Notes: a model not told the origin generated them from the letters alone. A stretch of 64,000 bases of DNA from Bog-532 sp963824545 (GCA_963824545.1 CAWGPP010000002.1:372001-436000); one strand, 5' to 3'. Counted from the stretch's first letter, positions 41,645 through 50,992 are shown. Program-made: numbers and translations.

Positions 41645-43060
41645 ATGGTTAGCCGGGTGAAATCGGTCCTCGCCCACGGGGGAGCAGCCCGGCCCACGCG
41701 CCCCGCCGAGCCCAGCCGCCGGCGGCCCGGCGTGCGGCTCGTCGCCGCCGGGACGGTCGCGTTCGCCGTGGCGATCGCCCTGTACGCGCTGTACGCCGCG
41801 ATTCATCCGCTCCACTGGACGCTCGATCCGGTGGACCTGGGGGTGTACCAGTCGGGTGGCCTGATCGTCCGCCACATCCAGCCGACGTTCGACCCGCACC
41901 TGCACGACCCGCTGTACGACTGGGGCGGCTACGGCAGCCTGGGGCTGAAGTTCACCTACACCCCGTTCGCGGCGATCGTCTTCGCCGTCGTGTCGTTGAT
42001 CCCGTGGTCGGTACTGCCGAACCTGTCCATCGGCGCCAACATCGTCTTCCTGCTCGCCGCGCTGTGGTGCACCTTCGGCGGCCTCGGCTACCGCAGCCGC
42101 CCGTGGGTGCGCCTCGGCGCCACCCTGCTGGCCACGGCCGCGGTGTTCTGGACCGAACCGGTCATCCGCACCCTGTACCTGGGCCAGGTCAACCTGGCGC
42201 TGATGGCCCTCATCATGTGGGACCTGTGCCAGCCGGACACCAAGGCCAGCCGGTGGTGGAAGGGGGCCGGGGTCGGCATCGCCGCCGGCATCAAGCTGGT
42301 CCCGCTGGTCTTCATCCCCTACCTGCTGCTCGCGCGGAAGTTCCGGCAGGCGCTGATGGCCGCGATTGGCTTCGCGTTCACCGTGCTGATCGGCTTCGTC
42401 ATCCAGGGGCCTGATTCGTCCAAGTGGTGGTTCCACGGCCTGTTCTTCCAGGGCGGCCGGACCGGGTTCACCGGCTGGGAGGGCAACCAGTCCCTGCGCG
42501 GCCTGATCACCCGGCTGTCGGGCAGCATCGCCGGCGGCCAGACCGCGTGGATCCTCGCGGCGGTGCTGGCCGGGATCGCCGGCGTCGCCTGCGCGGCGAT
42601 CCTGGACCGGGCCGGGCACCAGGTGGCCGGCCTGCTCGCCGCGGCGCTCACCGGCCTGCTGCTCTCGCCGATCAGCTGGGACCACCACTGGGTGTGGACC
42701 GCCCCCGCGGTGGCCATGGCCGGGCACTACGCCGTCAAGGCCTGGCGCACGGCCAGGGTCCGCGCGCTGGCCTGGTGGGGGCTGGCCGCGGCCATCCTCG
42801 CCGTCTACGGCGCCTGGCCGGGCAGCCTCTGGGGCGAGCCCAAGGATCTGGGCACTTTCTCCCTCGGCGTCCTCTGGCAGCCGCCCAACACCGACCCGTC
42901 CGTGTACTACAAGGACGGGGACCAGTCCTGGTTCGTGGAGTACCACTGGCACGGCCTGCAGCTCATCACCGGCAACGCCTTCATCCTCGGCGGCCTGGCC
43001 CTGTTCGTGGTGCTCATCGCGGCCACGGTGCGGGTCGCCGCGCGGGCGCGGGCCCGCTGA
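41645..43060 (+). CDS. Polyprenol-phosphate mannosyltransferase-like GT87 protein
   Basis: The protein of about 471 residues has ten or so hydrophobic segments and the GT87 (DUF2029) features. WTLDPVDLGVYQSGGLIVRH carries the acidic motif in the first outside loop. AGIKLVPLVFIPYLLLARKF, GWEGNQSLRGLITRLSGS and LLSPISWDHHWVWTAPAV are further family blocks (N-Q-S and S-W-x-H-H). Mycobacterial relatives add mannose from polyprenyl-phosphate-mannose to lipomannan or make alpha-mannan. The start is ATG 41645 or GTG 41657. It is divergent from the CcdA-like gene. Confidence 0.8.
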   Translation: MVSRVKSVLAHGGAARPTRPAEPSRRRPGVRLVAAGTVAFAVAIALYALYAAIHPLHWTLDPVDLGVYQSGGLIVRHIQPTFDPHLHDPLYDWGGYGSLGLKFTYTPFAAIVFAVVSLIPWSVLPNLSIGANIVFLLAALWCTFGGLGYRSRPWVRLGATLLATAAVFWTEPVIRTLYLGQVNLALMALIMWDLCQPDTKASRWWKGAGVGIAAGIKLVPLVFIPYLLLARKFRQALMAAIGFAFTVLIGFVIQGPDSSKWWFHGLFFQGGRTGFTGWEGNQSLRGLITRLSGSIAGGQTAWILAAVLAGIAGVACAAILDRAGHQVAGLLAAALTGLLLSPISWDHHWVWTAPAVAMAGHYAVKAWRTARVRALAWWGLAAAILAVYGAWPGSLWGEPKDLGTFSLGVLWQPPNTDPSVYYKDGDQSWFVEYHWHGLQLITGNAFILGGLALFVVLIAATVRVAARARAR

Positions 43061-43131
43061 CACCGGGCCGCTCTCCCGGGCGTTATGCTCCCGGCGGGGA
43101 TACTGGGTCCGCCGAGAGCGAGGAAGGTCTC

Positions 43132-44250
43132 ATGCGCCGAGCTACGCCGCCGTTCCGTGCCGATCACGTCGGGAGCCTGCTGCGCCCCGAGCGCCTGCTC
43201 CGCGCGCGCGAGCAGTTCGCGGCCGGGCAGCTGGCCGCCCAGGACCTGCGGGCCGTCGAGGACGACGCGATCGCCGAGGCCGTCCGGATGCAGGAAGACG
43301 TGGGCCTGCAGGCCGCGACCGACGGTGAGTTCCGCCGGGCGTCTTGGCACATGGACTTCATCTACTCCATCGCCGGGATCTCCCAGGCGCCCGGCAACCT
43401 GGCCGTGCGCTTCCGGAACGAATCGGGCGTGATCGAATACACGCCCGCGGCGTTGAAGATCGCCAGCCGGGTGCACCTGGATCAGACGATCTTCGAGGAC
43501 TCGTTCAGCTACCTGCAGTCCCAGGTGAAGACGGCGATACCGAAGCTCACGATCCCGTCGCCGAACATGGTGCATTACCGCGGCGGCCCGGCGTCCATCG
43601 ACGCCGGCGTCTACCCGGACATCGAGGAGTTCTGGAGCGACCTGTCCGGCGCGTACGCCGAGGAGGTCCGCCGGCTGGGCGCGCTCGGCTGCCGGTACCT
43701 GCAGTTCGACGACACCAGCCTGGCCTACCTGAACGACCCGGCGCAGCGGGCGGAGATCACCGGGCGCGGCGAGGACGCCGAGCACCTGCACCTGCGCTAC
43801 ATCAGGCAGATCAACGACGCGCTCGCCGCCAAGCCGGACGGCATGGCCGTGACCACGCACATCTGCCGCGGTAACTTCCGGTCCTCGTGGGCGGCCGAGG
43901 GCGGTTACGACTTCGTCGCCGAGGCGCTGTTCAGCGAGCTTAACGTGGACGGCTTCTTCCTCGAGTACGACGACGCCCGGTCCGGGGGGTTCGAGCCGCT
44001 CCGGTTCATCCCGAAAGGCACGATGGTGGTCCTCGGCCTGGTCACCACCAAGCGCGGCGAGCTGGAGGACCCCGATCAGCTGAAGCGCCGCATCGACGAG
44101 GCGTCCCGGTACGTTCCGCTCGACCAGCTCTGCCTGTCCCCGCAGTGCGGCTTCTCCTCCACCGTCGAAGGCAACACGCTGAGCTACGACGAGGAGGTCG
44201 CGAAGCTCCGCCTGATCGTGGCCGTGGCCCGCGACGTCTGGGGCGGCTGA
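43132..44250 (+). CDS. Cobalamin-independent methionine synthase-like protein (MetE C-terminal type)
   Basis: The 372-residue protein is a single MetE C-terminal barrel: PPFRADHVGSLLRPERLLRA (start motif), GLQAATDGEFRRASWHMDFI, LGCRYLQFDDTSLAYL, VTTHICRGNFRSSWA, LEYDDARSGGFEPLRFIPKG and LCLSPQCGFSSTVEGN. The last supplies a zinc Cys. Such short forms occur in many bacteria; some use vitamin B12 analogues or other methyl donors in place of folate, so the substrate is open. ATG 43132 follows GAGGAAGG. No metabolic partner is adjacent. Confidence 0.8.
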   Translation: MRRATPPFRADHVGSLLRPERLLRAREQFAAGQLAAQDLRAVEDDAIAEAVRMQEDVGLQAATDGEFRRASWHMDFIYSIAGISQAPGNLAVRFRNESGVIEYTPAALKIASRVHLDQTIFEDSFSYLQSQVKTAIPKLTIPSPNMVHYRGGPASIDAGVYPDIEEFWSDLSGAYAEEVRRLGALGCRYLQFDDTSLAYLNDPAQRAEITGRGEDAEHLHLRYIRQINDALAAKPDGMAVTTHICRGNFRSSWAAEGGYDFVAEALFSELNVDGFFLEYDDARSGGFEPLRFIPKGTMVVLGLVTTKRGELEDPDQLKRRIDEASRYVPLDQLCLSPQCGFSSTVEGNTLSYDEEVAKLRLIVAVARDVWGG

Positions 44251-44261
44251 CCGCCGGGCCA

Positions 44262-45209
44262 GTGATCGGTGACGTCCGCGCCCTGCTGACCTGCCCGGTG
44301 TGCGGCAGCGGGTTCCCGGTAACGCCGGCCGGCCCGCCGCCGCAGGCGCTGCGCTGCGCGAACGGGCACAGCTTCGACGTCGCGCGGCAGGGTTACGTCA
44401 ACCTGCTTCCGGGCGGCGCCCGGCCGGGCACGGCCGACACGGCGGAGATGGTGGCGGCCCGGGAGGCATTCCTGTCCGCCGGGCATTACGCGCCGCTCGC
44501 GGCCGGGGTGGCCGCCCTTGCGGCCTCGGCCTGGCCCCGTCCCACGGGGCCCACACGGCCCTGCGTGCTCGACGCGGGCGCCGGCCCCGGCTACTACCTG
44601 GCGGCGGTCCTCGACCGGCTCGGGGACCCCCCAGGCGGCGCGGACCGCCCGGGTGGCGAGGACCGCCCGGGTGGCGAGGACGGCCCGGGTGGTCCGGGCG
44701 GCGCCGAGGCGGCCGGGCTGGCCATGGACATCTCCGCCCGGGCGCTCCGCCGGGCCGCGCGGGCCCGGGCGGGCATCGGCGCGGTCGTGTGGGACATCTG
44801 GCGGCCGTTCCCGGTCCGCGACGGCGCGGTATCGCTGATCCTCAACGTCTTCGCGCCGCGCAACGGGCCGGAATTCCGCCGCGTGCTGCGCGCCGACGGC
44901 GCCCTGATCGTGGTCACGCCCGGCCCGCGCCACCTGGCCGAGCTGACCGGCCAGGCCGGGCTGCTGGCCGTTGACCCGCGCAAGGACGAGCGGGTCGAGG
45001 CCACCCTCGGCGCGTCTTTCGCGCTGGCGGGCACGCGCGACCTGACCGTGCCGTTGCGGCTGACCCGGCCGGAGGCCGCCGCCCTGGTTGCGATGGGGCC
45101 GGCCGCCCGGCATACCGACCCCGGCGTGGTCCGTGAGCGGCTGGCCGCGGCGCCCGAGCCGATCGGGGTGACCGCGGCCTTCCGGCTGTCCCGCTACCGG
45201 CCCGCCTAG
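44262..45209 (+). CDS. RlmA/TlrB-type rRNA (guanine-N1)-methyltransferase
   Basis: The 315-residue product begins with a zinc ribbon, LTCPVCGSGFPV then LRCANGHSFDVARQGYVNLL, typical of RlmA enzymes that methylate 23S rRNA G745/G748. The Rossmann core follows: VLDAGAGPGYYLAAVLDRLG (motif I), AVSLILNVFAPRNGPEFRRV and RADGALIVVTPGPRHLAEL. TlrB-type members confer tylosin/mycinamicin resistance, so the gene could influence macrolide response (inference). Between motif I and the next strand lies a Pro-Gly-Gly repeat insertion. GTG 44262 lies 11 bp after the preceding gene. Confidence 0.85.
   Translation: MIGDVRALLTCPVCGSGFPVTPAGPPPQALRCANGHSFDVARQGYVNLLPGGARPGTADTAEMVAAREAFLSAGHYAPLAAGVAALAASAWPRPTGPTRPCVLDAGAGPGYYLAAVLDRLGDPPGGADRPGGEDRPGGEDGPGGPGGAEAAGLAMDISARALRRAARARAGIGAVVWDIWRPFPVRDGAVSLILNVFAPRNGPEFRRVLRADGALIVVTPGPRHLAELTGQAGLLAVDPRKDERVEATLGASFALAGTRDLTVPLRLTRPEAAALVAMGPAARHTDPGVVRERLAAAPEPIGVTAAFRLSRYRPA
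44643..44696. repeat. Three 18-bp in-frame repeats in the rRNA methyltransferase gene
   Basis: GACCGCCCGGGTGGCGAG occurs twice perfectly and a third time with changes. It encodes D-R-P-G-G-E units inserted in the SAM-binding domain loop, keeping the frame. Confidence 0.85.
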
Positions 45210-45320
45210 CATGACCAGCGCGGACGCGGTGGCCTGTCGCGGAACGGAACTCCACGATGAGCTGAACTTTTTGATCAGTTCCGGCGAACCGGCGGAAACT
45301 TCGTGCCCAGTTGAGCGGGA

Positions 45321-46067
45321 GTGGGCGTATCGGCGGGTAGGGTCACGGGAGTGGGCCAGATCGCCGGGGGCGGTACAGACAGCGGGGAAGGTCCCGCCCG
45401 CGCTGACGTTACCGGCGCGAGCCCCGCAGCGAGCCCCGCAGCGAGCCCCGCCCCCGCAGCGGGCGAGGATCGCTCCGCGGATCGCGTGCTCACCGTTCCG
45501 AACGCGCTCAGCGTGGCGCGGCTGCTCGGGGTCCCCGTCTTCCTCTGGCTGGTTCTGGGACCCAAGGCCGACGCCTGGGCGGTGGTGCTGCTGATCGCCT
45601 CGGCCGCCTCGGACTGGCTCGACGGCAAGATCGCCCGGGCGTTCAACCAGCAGAGCCGGCTCGGGGAGGCCCTCGACCCGGCGGCGGACCGGCTCTACAT
45701 CGCCGCCACCCTGATCGCGCTGGCCGTGCGCGGGATCATCCCGTGGTGGCTCGTCGCGCTGCTGGCGGTGCGTGAGCTGATCGTGGCCGGGGCGCTCGCC
45801 CTGCTCAAGCGGAAGGTGGGCTTCGGCACCCTGCAGGTCAGCTTTGCCGGAAAGACAGCTACGCTTTGCCTTCTATATGCATTCCCGCTGCTGCTCCTCG
45901 GTACCTACGCCGGGACCTGGGCCGAGGTCGCCCGCATTGTTGGCTGGGCGTTCGCGATCTGGGGCGCGGCTTTGTATTGGTGGGCGGCGGCCCTCTACCT
46001 GATACAGGCGCATGCGCTGCTCACCGGGCGCATGGCCCCTGACCCGGATCCGGAGGGAGCGGCGTAA
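45321..46067 (+). CDS. CDP-alcohol phosphatidyltransferase
   Basis: The 248-residue membrane protein has the signature D-x2-D-G-x2-A-R-x8-G-x3-D-x3-D in ASDWLDGKIARAFNQQSRLG followed by EALDPAADR. Several helices follow (LLIASAASDW; LIALAVRGIIPWWLVALLAV). The family makes phosphatidylglycerophosphate, phosphatidylinositol phosphate or cardiolipin from CDP-diacylglycerol. It resembles actinomycete PgsA-like proteins; the exact alcohol is unknown. GTG 45321 and GTG 45351 are possible starts. It lies 3 bp from the sugar-nucleotide enzyme gene downstream and probably forms an operon with it. Confidence 0.8.
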   Translation: MGVSAGRVTGVGQIAGGGTDSGEGPARADVTGASPAASPAASPAPAAGEDRSADRVLTVPNALSVARLLGVPVFLWLVLGPKADAWAVVLLIASAASDWLDGKIARAFNQQSRLGEALDPAADRLYIAATLIALAVRGIIPWWLVALLAVRELIVAGALALLKRKVGFGTLQVSFAGKTATLCLLYAFPLLLLGTYAGTWAEVARIVGWAFAIWGAALYWWAAALYLIQAHALLTGRMAPDPDPEGAA

Positions 46068-46070
46068 GCG

Positions 46071-48569
46071 TTGAAGGCCGTCGTGATGGCAGGCGGGGAA
46101 GGGACGCGGCTGCGTCCGATGACCGCCAACCAGCCCAAGCCCCTGCTACCCGTAGCCAACCGGCCGATCATGGAACACGTCCTGCGGCTGCTGCGGCGGC
46201 ACGGGTGCACCGACACCGTCGTCACCGTCCAGTTCCTGGCCGCGCTCGTCCGCAACTACTTCGGCGACGGCGAAGACTTCGGGATGAACCTGCAGTACGC
46301 GACCGAGGAGATGCCGCTCGGCACCGCGGGCAGCGTGAAGAACGCCGAAGACGCCCTGCGCGATGGGCCGTTCGTCGTCATCTCCGGTGACGCCCTCACC
46401 GACATCGACCTGACCGCCATGATGCGGTTCCACAAGGACAAGGGCGCCCTGGTCACCGTGGCGCTGACCCGCGTACCGAACCCGCTGGAGTTCGGCATCG
46501 TCATCGCCGACGAGGACGGGCGGATCCAGCGGTTCCTTGAGAAGCCGACCTGGGGCCAGGTGTTCTCGGACACGGTCAACACGGGCATCTACGTCATGGA
46601 GCCGGAGGTGCTGGCCGAGATACCGCCGGAGGAGTCGGTCGACTGGGCCGCCGACGTCTTCCCGGCCCTGCTCAAGCGCGGGGCGCCGCTGTTCGGTTAC
46701 ATCTCCGACAGTTACTGGGAGGACGTCGGCAATCACGAGAGCTACATGAAGGCCCAGGTTGACGTGCTCGCCCGCCGGGTGCACGCGGACATCGCCGGGT
46801 TCGAGGTCTCGCCCGGCGTGTGGGTCGCGGAAGGCGCCGAGGTGGACCCGGAGGCGGTGCTCACCGGGCCGTTGTGCATCGGCGACTACGCCAAGGTCGA
46901 GGCGGGCGCGCACCTGCGCGAGTACACCGTGATCGGCAGCAACGTGGTGGTCAAGGAGGGTGCTTTCCTGCACCGCGCGGTGGTGCACAACAACGTGTAC
47001 GTCGGCCAGGGCGTCACCCTGCGCGGGTGCGTGGTCGGCAAGAACACCGACGTCATGCGGCTGGCCCGGATCGAGGAGAACGCGGTCGTCGGCGACGAGT
47101 GCGTCATCGAGCCGGAGGCCTACCTGTCGGCCGGGGTCAAGGTGTACCCGTTCAAGACGATCGAGGCCGGCGCGGTCGTCAACAACAGCGTGATCTGGGA
47201 ATCGCGGGGCAACCGGACCCTGTTCGGCCAGCGCGGCGTGTCCGGCCTCATCAACGTCGAGGTGACCCCCGAACTGTGCGTCCGCCTGGCCAGCGCGTAC
47301 GCCACCACGCTGAAGAAGGGCTCGACCGTTACCACGTCCCGTGACGTGTCCCGCGCCGCGCGGACGCTGAAGCGCGCGATCCAGGGCGCGCTGAACGCCA
47401 GCGCGATCAACGTCGTCGACCTGGAGGCGCAACCGCTGCCCGTTGCGAGGTTCGAGACCGAGCGCGCCGACTACAGCGGCGGGATCGCGCTGCGGACCAC
47501 GCCCGGGGACGTCCAGTCCATCGACATCATCTTCCTGGACGAGCGGGGCGCCGAGCTGTCCCTGGCGTCCCAGCGCAAGCTGGAGCGCGTCTTCTCCCGG
47601 CAGGAGTACCGGCGCGCCTTCCCCGGGGAGATCGCGGAGCTCACCTACCCGCCGCGTGTCGTGGAGTGGTACACCCGCGAACTGCTGCGCTGCGTGAACA
47701 TGAGCGCGGTCCGCGAGAGCGGCATGAAGGTGGTCGCCGACTGCGCGGGCGGCACCACGGCCCTGGTCATGCCGAGCCTGCTCGGCCGGATCGGCGTCGA
47801 CGTGCTCACCCTCAACAACGGGCTGAATGAGCTGTCCCCGACCGAGACGGTCGCCCAGCTGCGGGCGGGCCTGCAGCGCCTGTCGGAGGTGGTGTCGTCC
47901 TCCCGGGCCTCGTTCGGGGTGCGGTTCGACCCGGTGGGCGAGCGGATCCGGATCGTCGACGAGAAGGGCGAGATGGTCAGCGACGAACGGGCGCTGCTGG
48001 TCGTGCTGGATCTCGTCGCCGCGGAGCGGAAGACGGGCCGGGTCGCCCTGCCGGTGACCACCACGCGGGTCGCCGAGCAGGTCTGCCGGTTCCACGGCGT
48101 GGAGGTGAACTGGACCCCCACGTCAATGGACGCGCTCACCCAGGCGGCCGCGGCGGACGACGTGATCTTCGCCGCGGACGGCCGCGGTGGTTTCGTGGTG
48201 CCCGAGTTCACCCGGACGGTGGACGGCATCGCCACCTTCGCCCGGCTGATCGGGCTGGTGGCCAGGACCAGGCTGACGCTCAGCCAGATCGACGCGCGGA
48301 TCCCGGACGCGCACCTGCTCAGGCGGTCCATGCCGACGCCGTGGGCGGCCAAGGGCAGCGTGATGCGGACCGTGGTGGAAGCCGCGGGCTCGCGTGAGGT
48401 GGACACCACCGACGGCGTGCGCGTGGTCGAGCCGGACCGCGGCTGGGTGCTCGTGCTGCCCGATCCGGCCGACGCGGTGACGCACCTGTGGGCCGAGGGG
48501 ACCGACGCCGACACCGCGCAGCTGCTGCTGGACGAATGGGCCGGCGTGGTCGAACAGGCAGGCCAGTGA
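46071..48569 (+). CDS. Mannose-1-phosphate guanylyltransferase/phosphomannomutase-like fusion
   Basis: The 832-residue protein starts MKAVVMAGGEGTRLRPMTAN (nucleotidyltransferase G-x-G-x-R loop), with TDIDLTAMMRFHKDKGALVT and FLEKPTWGQVFSDTVNTGIY. A left-handed beta-helix follows (residues 240-370), then a phosphohexomutase-type region (LKKGSTVTTSRDVSRAARTL; GGTTALVMPSLLGRIGVDVL; MPTPWAAKGSVMRTVVE). In phosphomutases the phospho-Ser sits in T-A-S-H-N-P; here the segment reads T-T-S-R-D, so mutase activity is uncertain. Such fusions are common in actinomycetes and supply GDP-mannose-like sugars. TTG 46071 is the start, with GGAGGGA about 14 bases ahead. Confidence 0.85.
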   Translation: MKAVVMAGGEGTRLRPMTANQPKPLLPVANRPIMEHVLRLLRRHGCTDTVVTVQFLAALVRNYFGDGEDFGMNLQYATEEMPLGTAGSVKNAEDALRDGPFVVISGDALTDIDLTAMMRFHKDKGALVTVALTRVPNPLEFGIVIADEDGRIQRFLEKPTWGQVFSDTVNTGIYVMEPEVLAEIPPEESVDWAADVFPALLKRGAPLFGYISDSYWEDVGNHESYMKAQVDVLARRVHADIAGFEVSPGVWVAEGAEVDPEAVLTGPLCIGDYAKVEAGAHLREYTVIGSNVVVKEGAFLHRAVVHNNVYVGQGVTLRGCVVGKNTDVMRLARIEENAVVGDECVIEPEAYLSAGVKVYPFKTIEAGAVVNNSVIWESRGNRTLFGQRGVSGLINVEVTPELCVRLASAYATTLKKGSTVTTSRDVSRAARTLKRAIQGALNASAINVVDLEAQPLPVARFETERADYSGGIALRTTPGDVQSIDIIFLDERGAELSLASQRKLERVFSRQEYRRAFPGEIAELTYPPRVVEWYTRELLRCVNMSAVRESGMKVVADCAGGTTALVMPSLLGRIGVDVLTLNNGLNELSPTETVAQLRAGLQRLSEVVSSSRASFGVRFDPVGERIRIVDEKGEMVSDERALLVVLDLVAAERKTGRVALPVTTTRVAEQVCRFHGVEVNWTPTSMDALTQAAAADDVIFAADGRGGFVVPEFTRTVDGIATFARLIGLVARTRLTLSQIDARIPDAHLLRRSMPTPWAAKGSVMRTVVEAAGSREVDTTDGVRVVEPDRGWVLVLPDPADAVTHLWAEGTDADTAQLLLDEWAGVVEQAGQ

Positions 48570-49092
48570 CGCTGGCCGGCTGAGGCGGCGCCGCCCGGGC
48601 CGGGCCGTACCGGCGGCGCCAATCGGATGCCCCGGCATGCCCCGGGCCGAGGTTCGCTATTGGTTATGTCCCGGCACAAGCCGCGCTATCGTTGGGGACT
48701 GACGAGGTACGCCATGTCGCGATATCCCCGAGCCGTGAGACAATCACGCAACTATGGAACGCGGGCCGCCGCACGGCTTCTCGTGTTCCCGTGATGGGTC
48801 CCGGGCGGGTTCCGGCCGGGCGTCGGTGTGCGGAGGTGGAGCGGCGGTGGGGCGTAGACGTCGCGACGGAGGCCCGGCGTGGTCTCCGGACGGGGCACCC
48901 TCCGGCAGCAGCGGCCAGCGGCCGCGCAAAGGCTGGCGGCGTCTGCTCGCGTGGCGCATGGACCGGCACGCCCCCGCACCGGTAATCTTGTCAGCCTCAT
49001 CCCATGAACCCGCGCCGCGTGCCCAGGGACCGGGCCAGGACGCGGACCTGCCGTCGTGGGAATGGCCCATGGAGGGGAGGCCTGGCGGAGCC
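48570..49092. other. Long intergenic region upstream of the garA-like gene
   Basis: About 520 bases hold an in-frame extension of the FHA gene reaching back to 48754. It reads as low-complexity Arg/Gly-rich text with no domain and is probably untranslated. In mycobacteria gcvH occupies this place; I see no lipoyl-protein motif here. No promoter could be assigned with confidence. Confidence 0.45.
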
Positions 49093-49641
49093 ATGGCCAG
49101 CGTCTACTGCACACGGTGCGGTCGCCCGAATCCGGATGACGCGCGCTTCTGCTCGAACTGCGGGACCGCCCTGATGCGGGGCGCAGCCGAGCGACCGGGG
49201 GAAACGACATCAACGATCTCGCTGGACCGCGCGCAGGCCCTCGACGCCGAGCTGAACGATGAGCCGCTCGCCGACCCGGCCATGCTCGAGGCGCTGCCGG
49301 CCGACACGGCCCTGCTGGTGGTGCACCGCGGGCCGAACGCGGGCAGCCGGTTCTTGCTCGACAGCGAGCTGACCACCGCCGGGCGGCACCCCGACAGCGA
49401 CATCTTCCTCGACGACGTCACCGTGTCCCGCCGGCACGCGGAGTTCTACCGGATGGGGACCCGGTTCAGCGTCCGGGACGTCGGAAGCCTCAACGGCACC
49501 TACGTCAACCGCGACCGGATCGAGGAAACCGAGCTGTTCAGCGGGGATGAGGTTCAGATCGGGAAGTTCCGGCTCATCTTCATGACGCACCCGCGCCTTC
49601 AGGGACAGCGGCGCGGCGGAGGCGCGCAGGACTACGCATGA
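49093..49641 (+). CDS. garA: GarA-like FHA protein with N-terminal zinc ribbon
   Basis: The 182-residue protein begins with a zinc ribbon, VYCTRCGRPNPDDARFCSNC. The kinase-target motif RPGETTSTISLDRAQ follows, matching the ETTS phosphothreonine site of M. tuberculosis GarA. The FHA domain then shows FLLDSELTTAGRHPDSDIFL, TVSRRHAEFYRMG and SLNGTYVNRDRIEE. Unphosphorylated GarA binds and inhibits 2-oxoglutarate dehydrogenase and glutamate dehydrogenase; PknB/PknG phosphorylation turns it inward. The zinc ribbon is extra relative to mycobacterial GarA. ATG 49093 follows GGCGGAG. Its stop overlaps the ftsR ATG. Confidence 0.85.
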   Translation: MASVYCTRCGRPNPDDARFCSNCGTALMRGAAERPGETTSTISLDRAQALDAELNDEPLADPAMLEALPADTALLVVHRGPNAGSRFLLDSELTTAGRHPDSDIFLDDVTVSRRHAEFYRMGTRFSVRDVGSLNGTYVNRDRIEETELFSGDEVQIGKFRLIFMTHPRLQGQRRGGGAQDYA

Positions 49642-50450
49642 GCTCTTCGCGTGAGCCCGCCTCCTTCGGGATCGGTGAGGTTCTCGGTCGGCTGCGGGCT
49701 GAGTTCCCCGATGTCAGTACCTCCAAGATCCGGTTCCTCGAAGCCGAGGGCCTGATCGAGCCGGCCCGGTCCCGATCGGGGTACCGGCAGTTCGCGGTGG
49801 CCGACGTCGAGCGGCTCCGGTACATCCTGACCGCCCAGCGGGACGAGTACCTGCCGCTGCGGGTGATCAAGGAGCGCCTGGATGCGATCGACGCGTCCGC
49901 GCAGCCGAACTCCCGGCCGACGCTGGCGTCCGCGCTGTCCGGGGCCGTGGCGGCCGACGAGGCGTCCCGGCGCGACGGGGGTGGCGCGGCGGGCTACCGT
50001 TCTCCGCTGACGCGGGCCGAACTGCTGGAAGCGGCGGGCATCGACGGCGACAGCCTGGCCGAACTGGAGGACTACGGCCTGATCCGCAGATCCGGCCGGC
50101 ACTACGGGCGGGACGCGCTGGAGGTGGCCCGGGCCGCGGCGGCGCTGGCCCGGTTCGGGGTCGGCGCCCGGAACCTGCGGGGCATCAAGGCCTCCGCCGA
50201 CCGGGACATCTCGCTGGTCGAGCAGCTCGTCACCCCGCAGTTGCGGCAGCGCGGTCCCGGGGCCCGCGCCTCAGCCGCCCGGGACGCCTGGCAGATCGCG
50301 ACGCTGACCCTCTGGCTGCACGCCGCGCTGGTCGAATCGGCGCTCGACGAGGCGGGCCTGGCCGGTGCCGTGGCCGCCCCCTCCGTGACTGCTCCGGCAC
50401 CGCGTGTAGACGACGTAGGGGGTGGGTTGCGCTCCGCGTCGGGCCGATAG
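49638..50450 (+). CDS. ftsR: MerR-type transcriptional regulator FtsR
   Basis: The 270-residue protein starts with a MerR winged helix: FGIGEVLGRLRAEFPDVSTS, then KIRFLEAEGLIEPARSRSGY and RQFAVADVERLRYILTAQRD. The rest is helical (TRAELLEAAGIDGDSLAELE; EVARAAAALARFGVGARNLR) and matches Rv1828/FtsR, which activates ftsZ in Corynebacterium. ATG 49638 overlaps the garA stop (ATGA), so the two are translationally coupled. The gene lies in the Rv1827-Rv1830-type order. Confidence 0.85.
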   Translation: MSSSREPASFGIGEVLGRLRAEFPDVSTSKIRFLEAEGLIEPARSRSGYRQFAVADVERLRYILTAQRDEYLPLRVIKERLDAIDASAQPNSRPTLASALSGAVAADEASRRDGGGAAGYRSPLTRAELLEAAGIDGDSLAELEDYGLIRRSGRHYGRDALEVARAAAALARFGVGARNLRGIKASADRDISLVEQLVTPQLRQRGPGARASAARDAWQIATLTLWLHAALVESALDEAGLAGAVAAPSVTAPAPRVDDVGGGLRSASGR

Positions 50451-50521
50451 CGGGTGTACCTTGACAAAGGGAGTGGCCAGCCAGCGATGGCATGCCAATC
50501 GCACGTGAGGATGGAGCTGTA

Positions 50522-50992
50522 GTGCGGCAGATGGAGGTCGTCGGCGTCCGGGTCGAGATGCCATCGAACAGCCCTATCGTCCTGCTCAAGGAGACGCAGG
50601 GCGACCGGTATTTGCCCATCTGGATCGGTGCGGTCGAAGCAACGGCTATCGCTTTCGCACAGCAGGGCATGGTCTCTCCGCGTCCGCTGACGCACGATCT
50701 GTTCCGTGACGTGCTTGACGTGCTGAACGTTCAGCTGCGTACGGTCAACATCACCGCCCTGCGGGACGGCATCTTCTATGCCGACCTGGTGTTCTCCAAC
50801 GGCGCCGAGGTCAGCGCGCGCCCGTCGGACTCGATCGCGCTCGCGCTGCGCACCGGGGCGTCGATCTTCGCCGCGGAGGAGATCCTCGACGAGGCCGGGG
50901 TGGCCATCCCGGACGAGCAGGAGGACGAGGTCGAGAAGTTCCGGGAGTTTCTGGACACCATCTCGCCGGAAGACTTCGGCCGCGCCACCTGA
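50522..50992 (+). CDS. Bifunctional nuclease family protein (DUF151)
   Basis: The 156-residue protein has the DUF151 core: MEVVGVRVEMPSNSPIVLLK, ETQGDRYLPIWIGAVEATAI, PRPLTHDLFRDVLDVLNVQL, FYADLVFSNGAEVSARPSDS and IALALRTGASIFAAEEILDE. It is the Rv1829 counterpart. Plant and Thermotoga members show nuclease activity; the role in actinomycetes is unclear. GTG 50522 has GGAG six bases before it; ATG 50531 is also possible. Its stop codon lies inside the first unit of the 47/48-bp repeat. Confidence 0.8.
   Translation: MRQMEVVGVRVEMPSNSPIVLLKETQGDRYLPIWIGAVEATAIAFAQQGMVSPRPLTHDLFRDVLDVLNVQLRTVNITALRDGIFYADLVFSNGAEVSARPSDSIALALRTGASIFAAEEILDEAGVAIPDEQEDEVEKFREFLDTISPEDFGRAT

Noticed and set aside
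41153..43063. 636-codon minus-strand frame opposite the GT87 gene
   Set aside because: No motif; most of it is Arg/Gly/Gln-rich shadow text.
42424..43131. Upstream extension of the MetE-like gene's frame into the GT87 gene
   Set aside because: It is a shadow frame of GT87; ATG 43132 has its own ribosome-binding site and the family start motif.
46146..48095. 649-codon minus-strand frame opposite the sugar-nucleotide enzyme
   Set aside because: It reads as repeated V-H-L-x-H-x-V shadow text without a domain.
48754..49092. Long N-terminal extension of the FHA protein
   Set aside because: Arg/Gly/Ser-rich text without a domain; the zinc ribbon begins right after ATG 49093.
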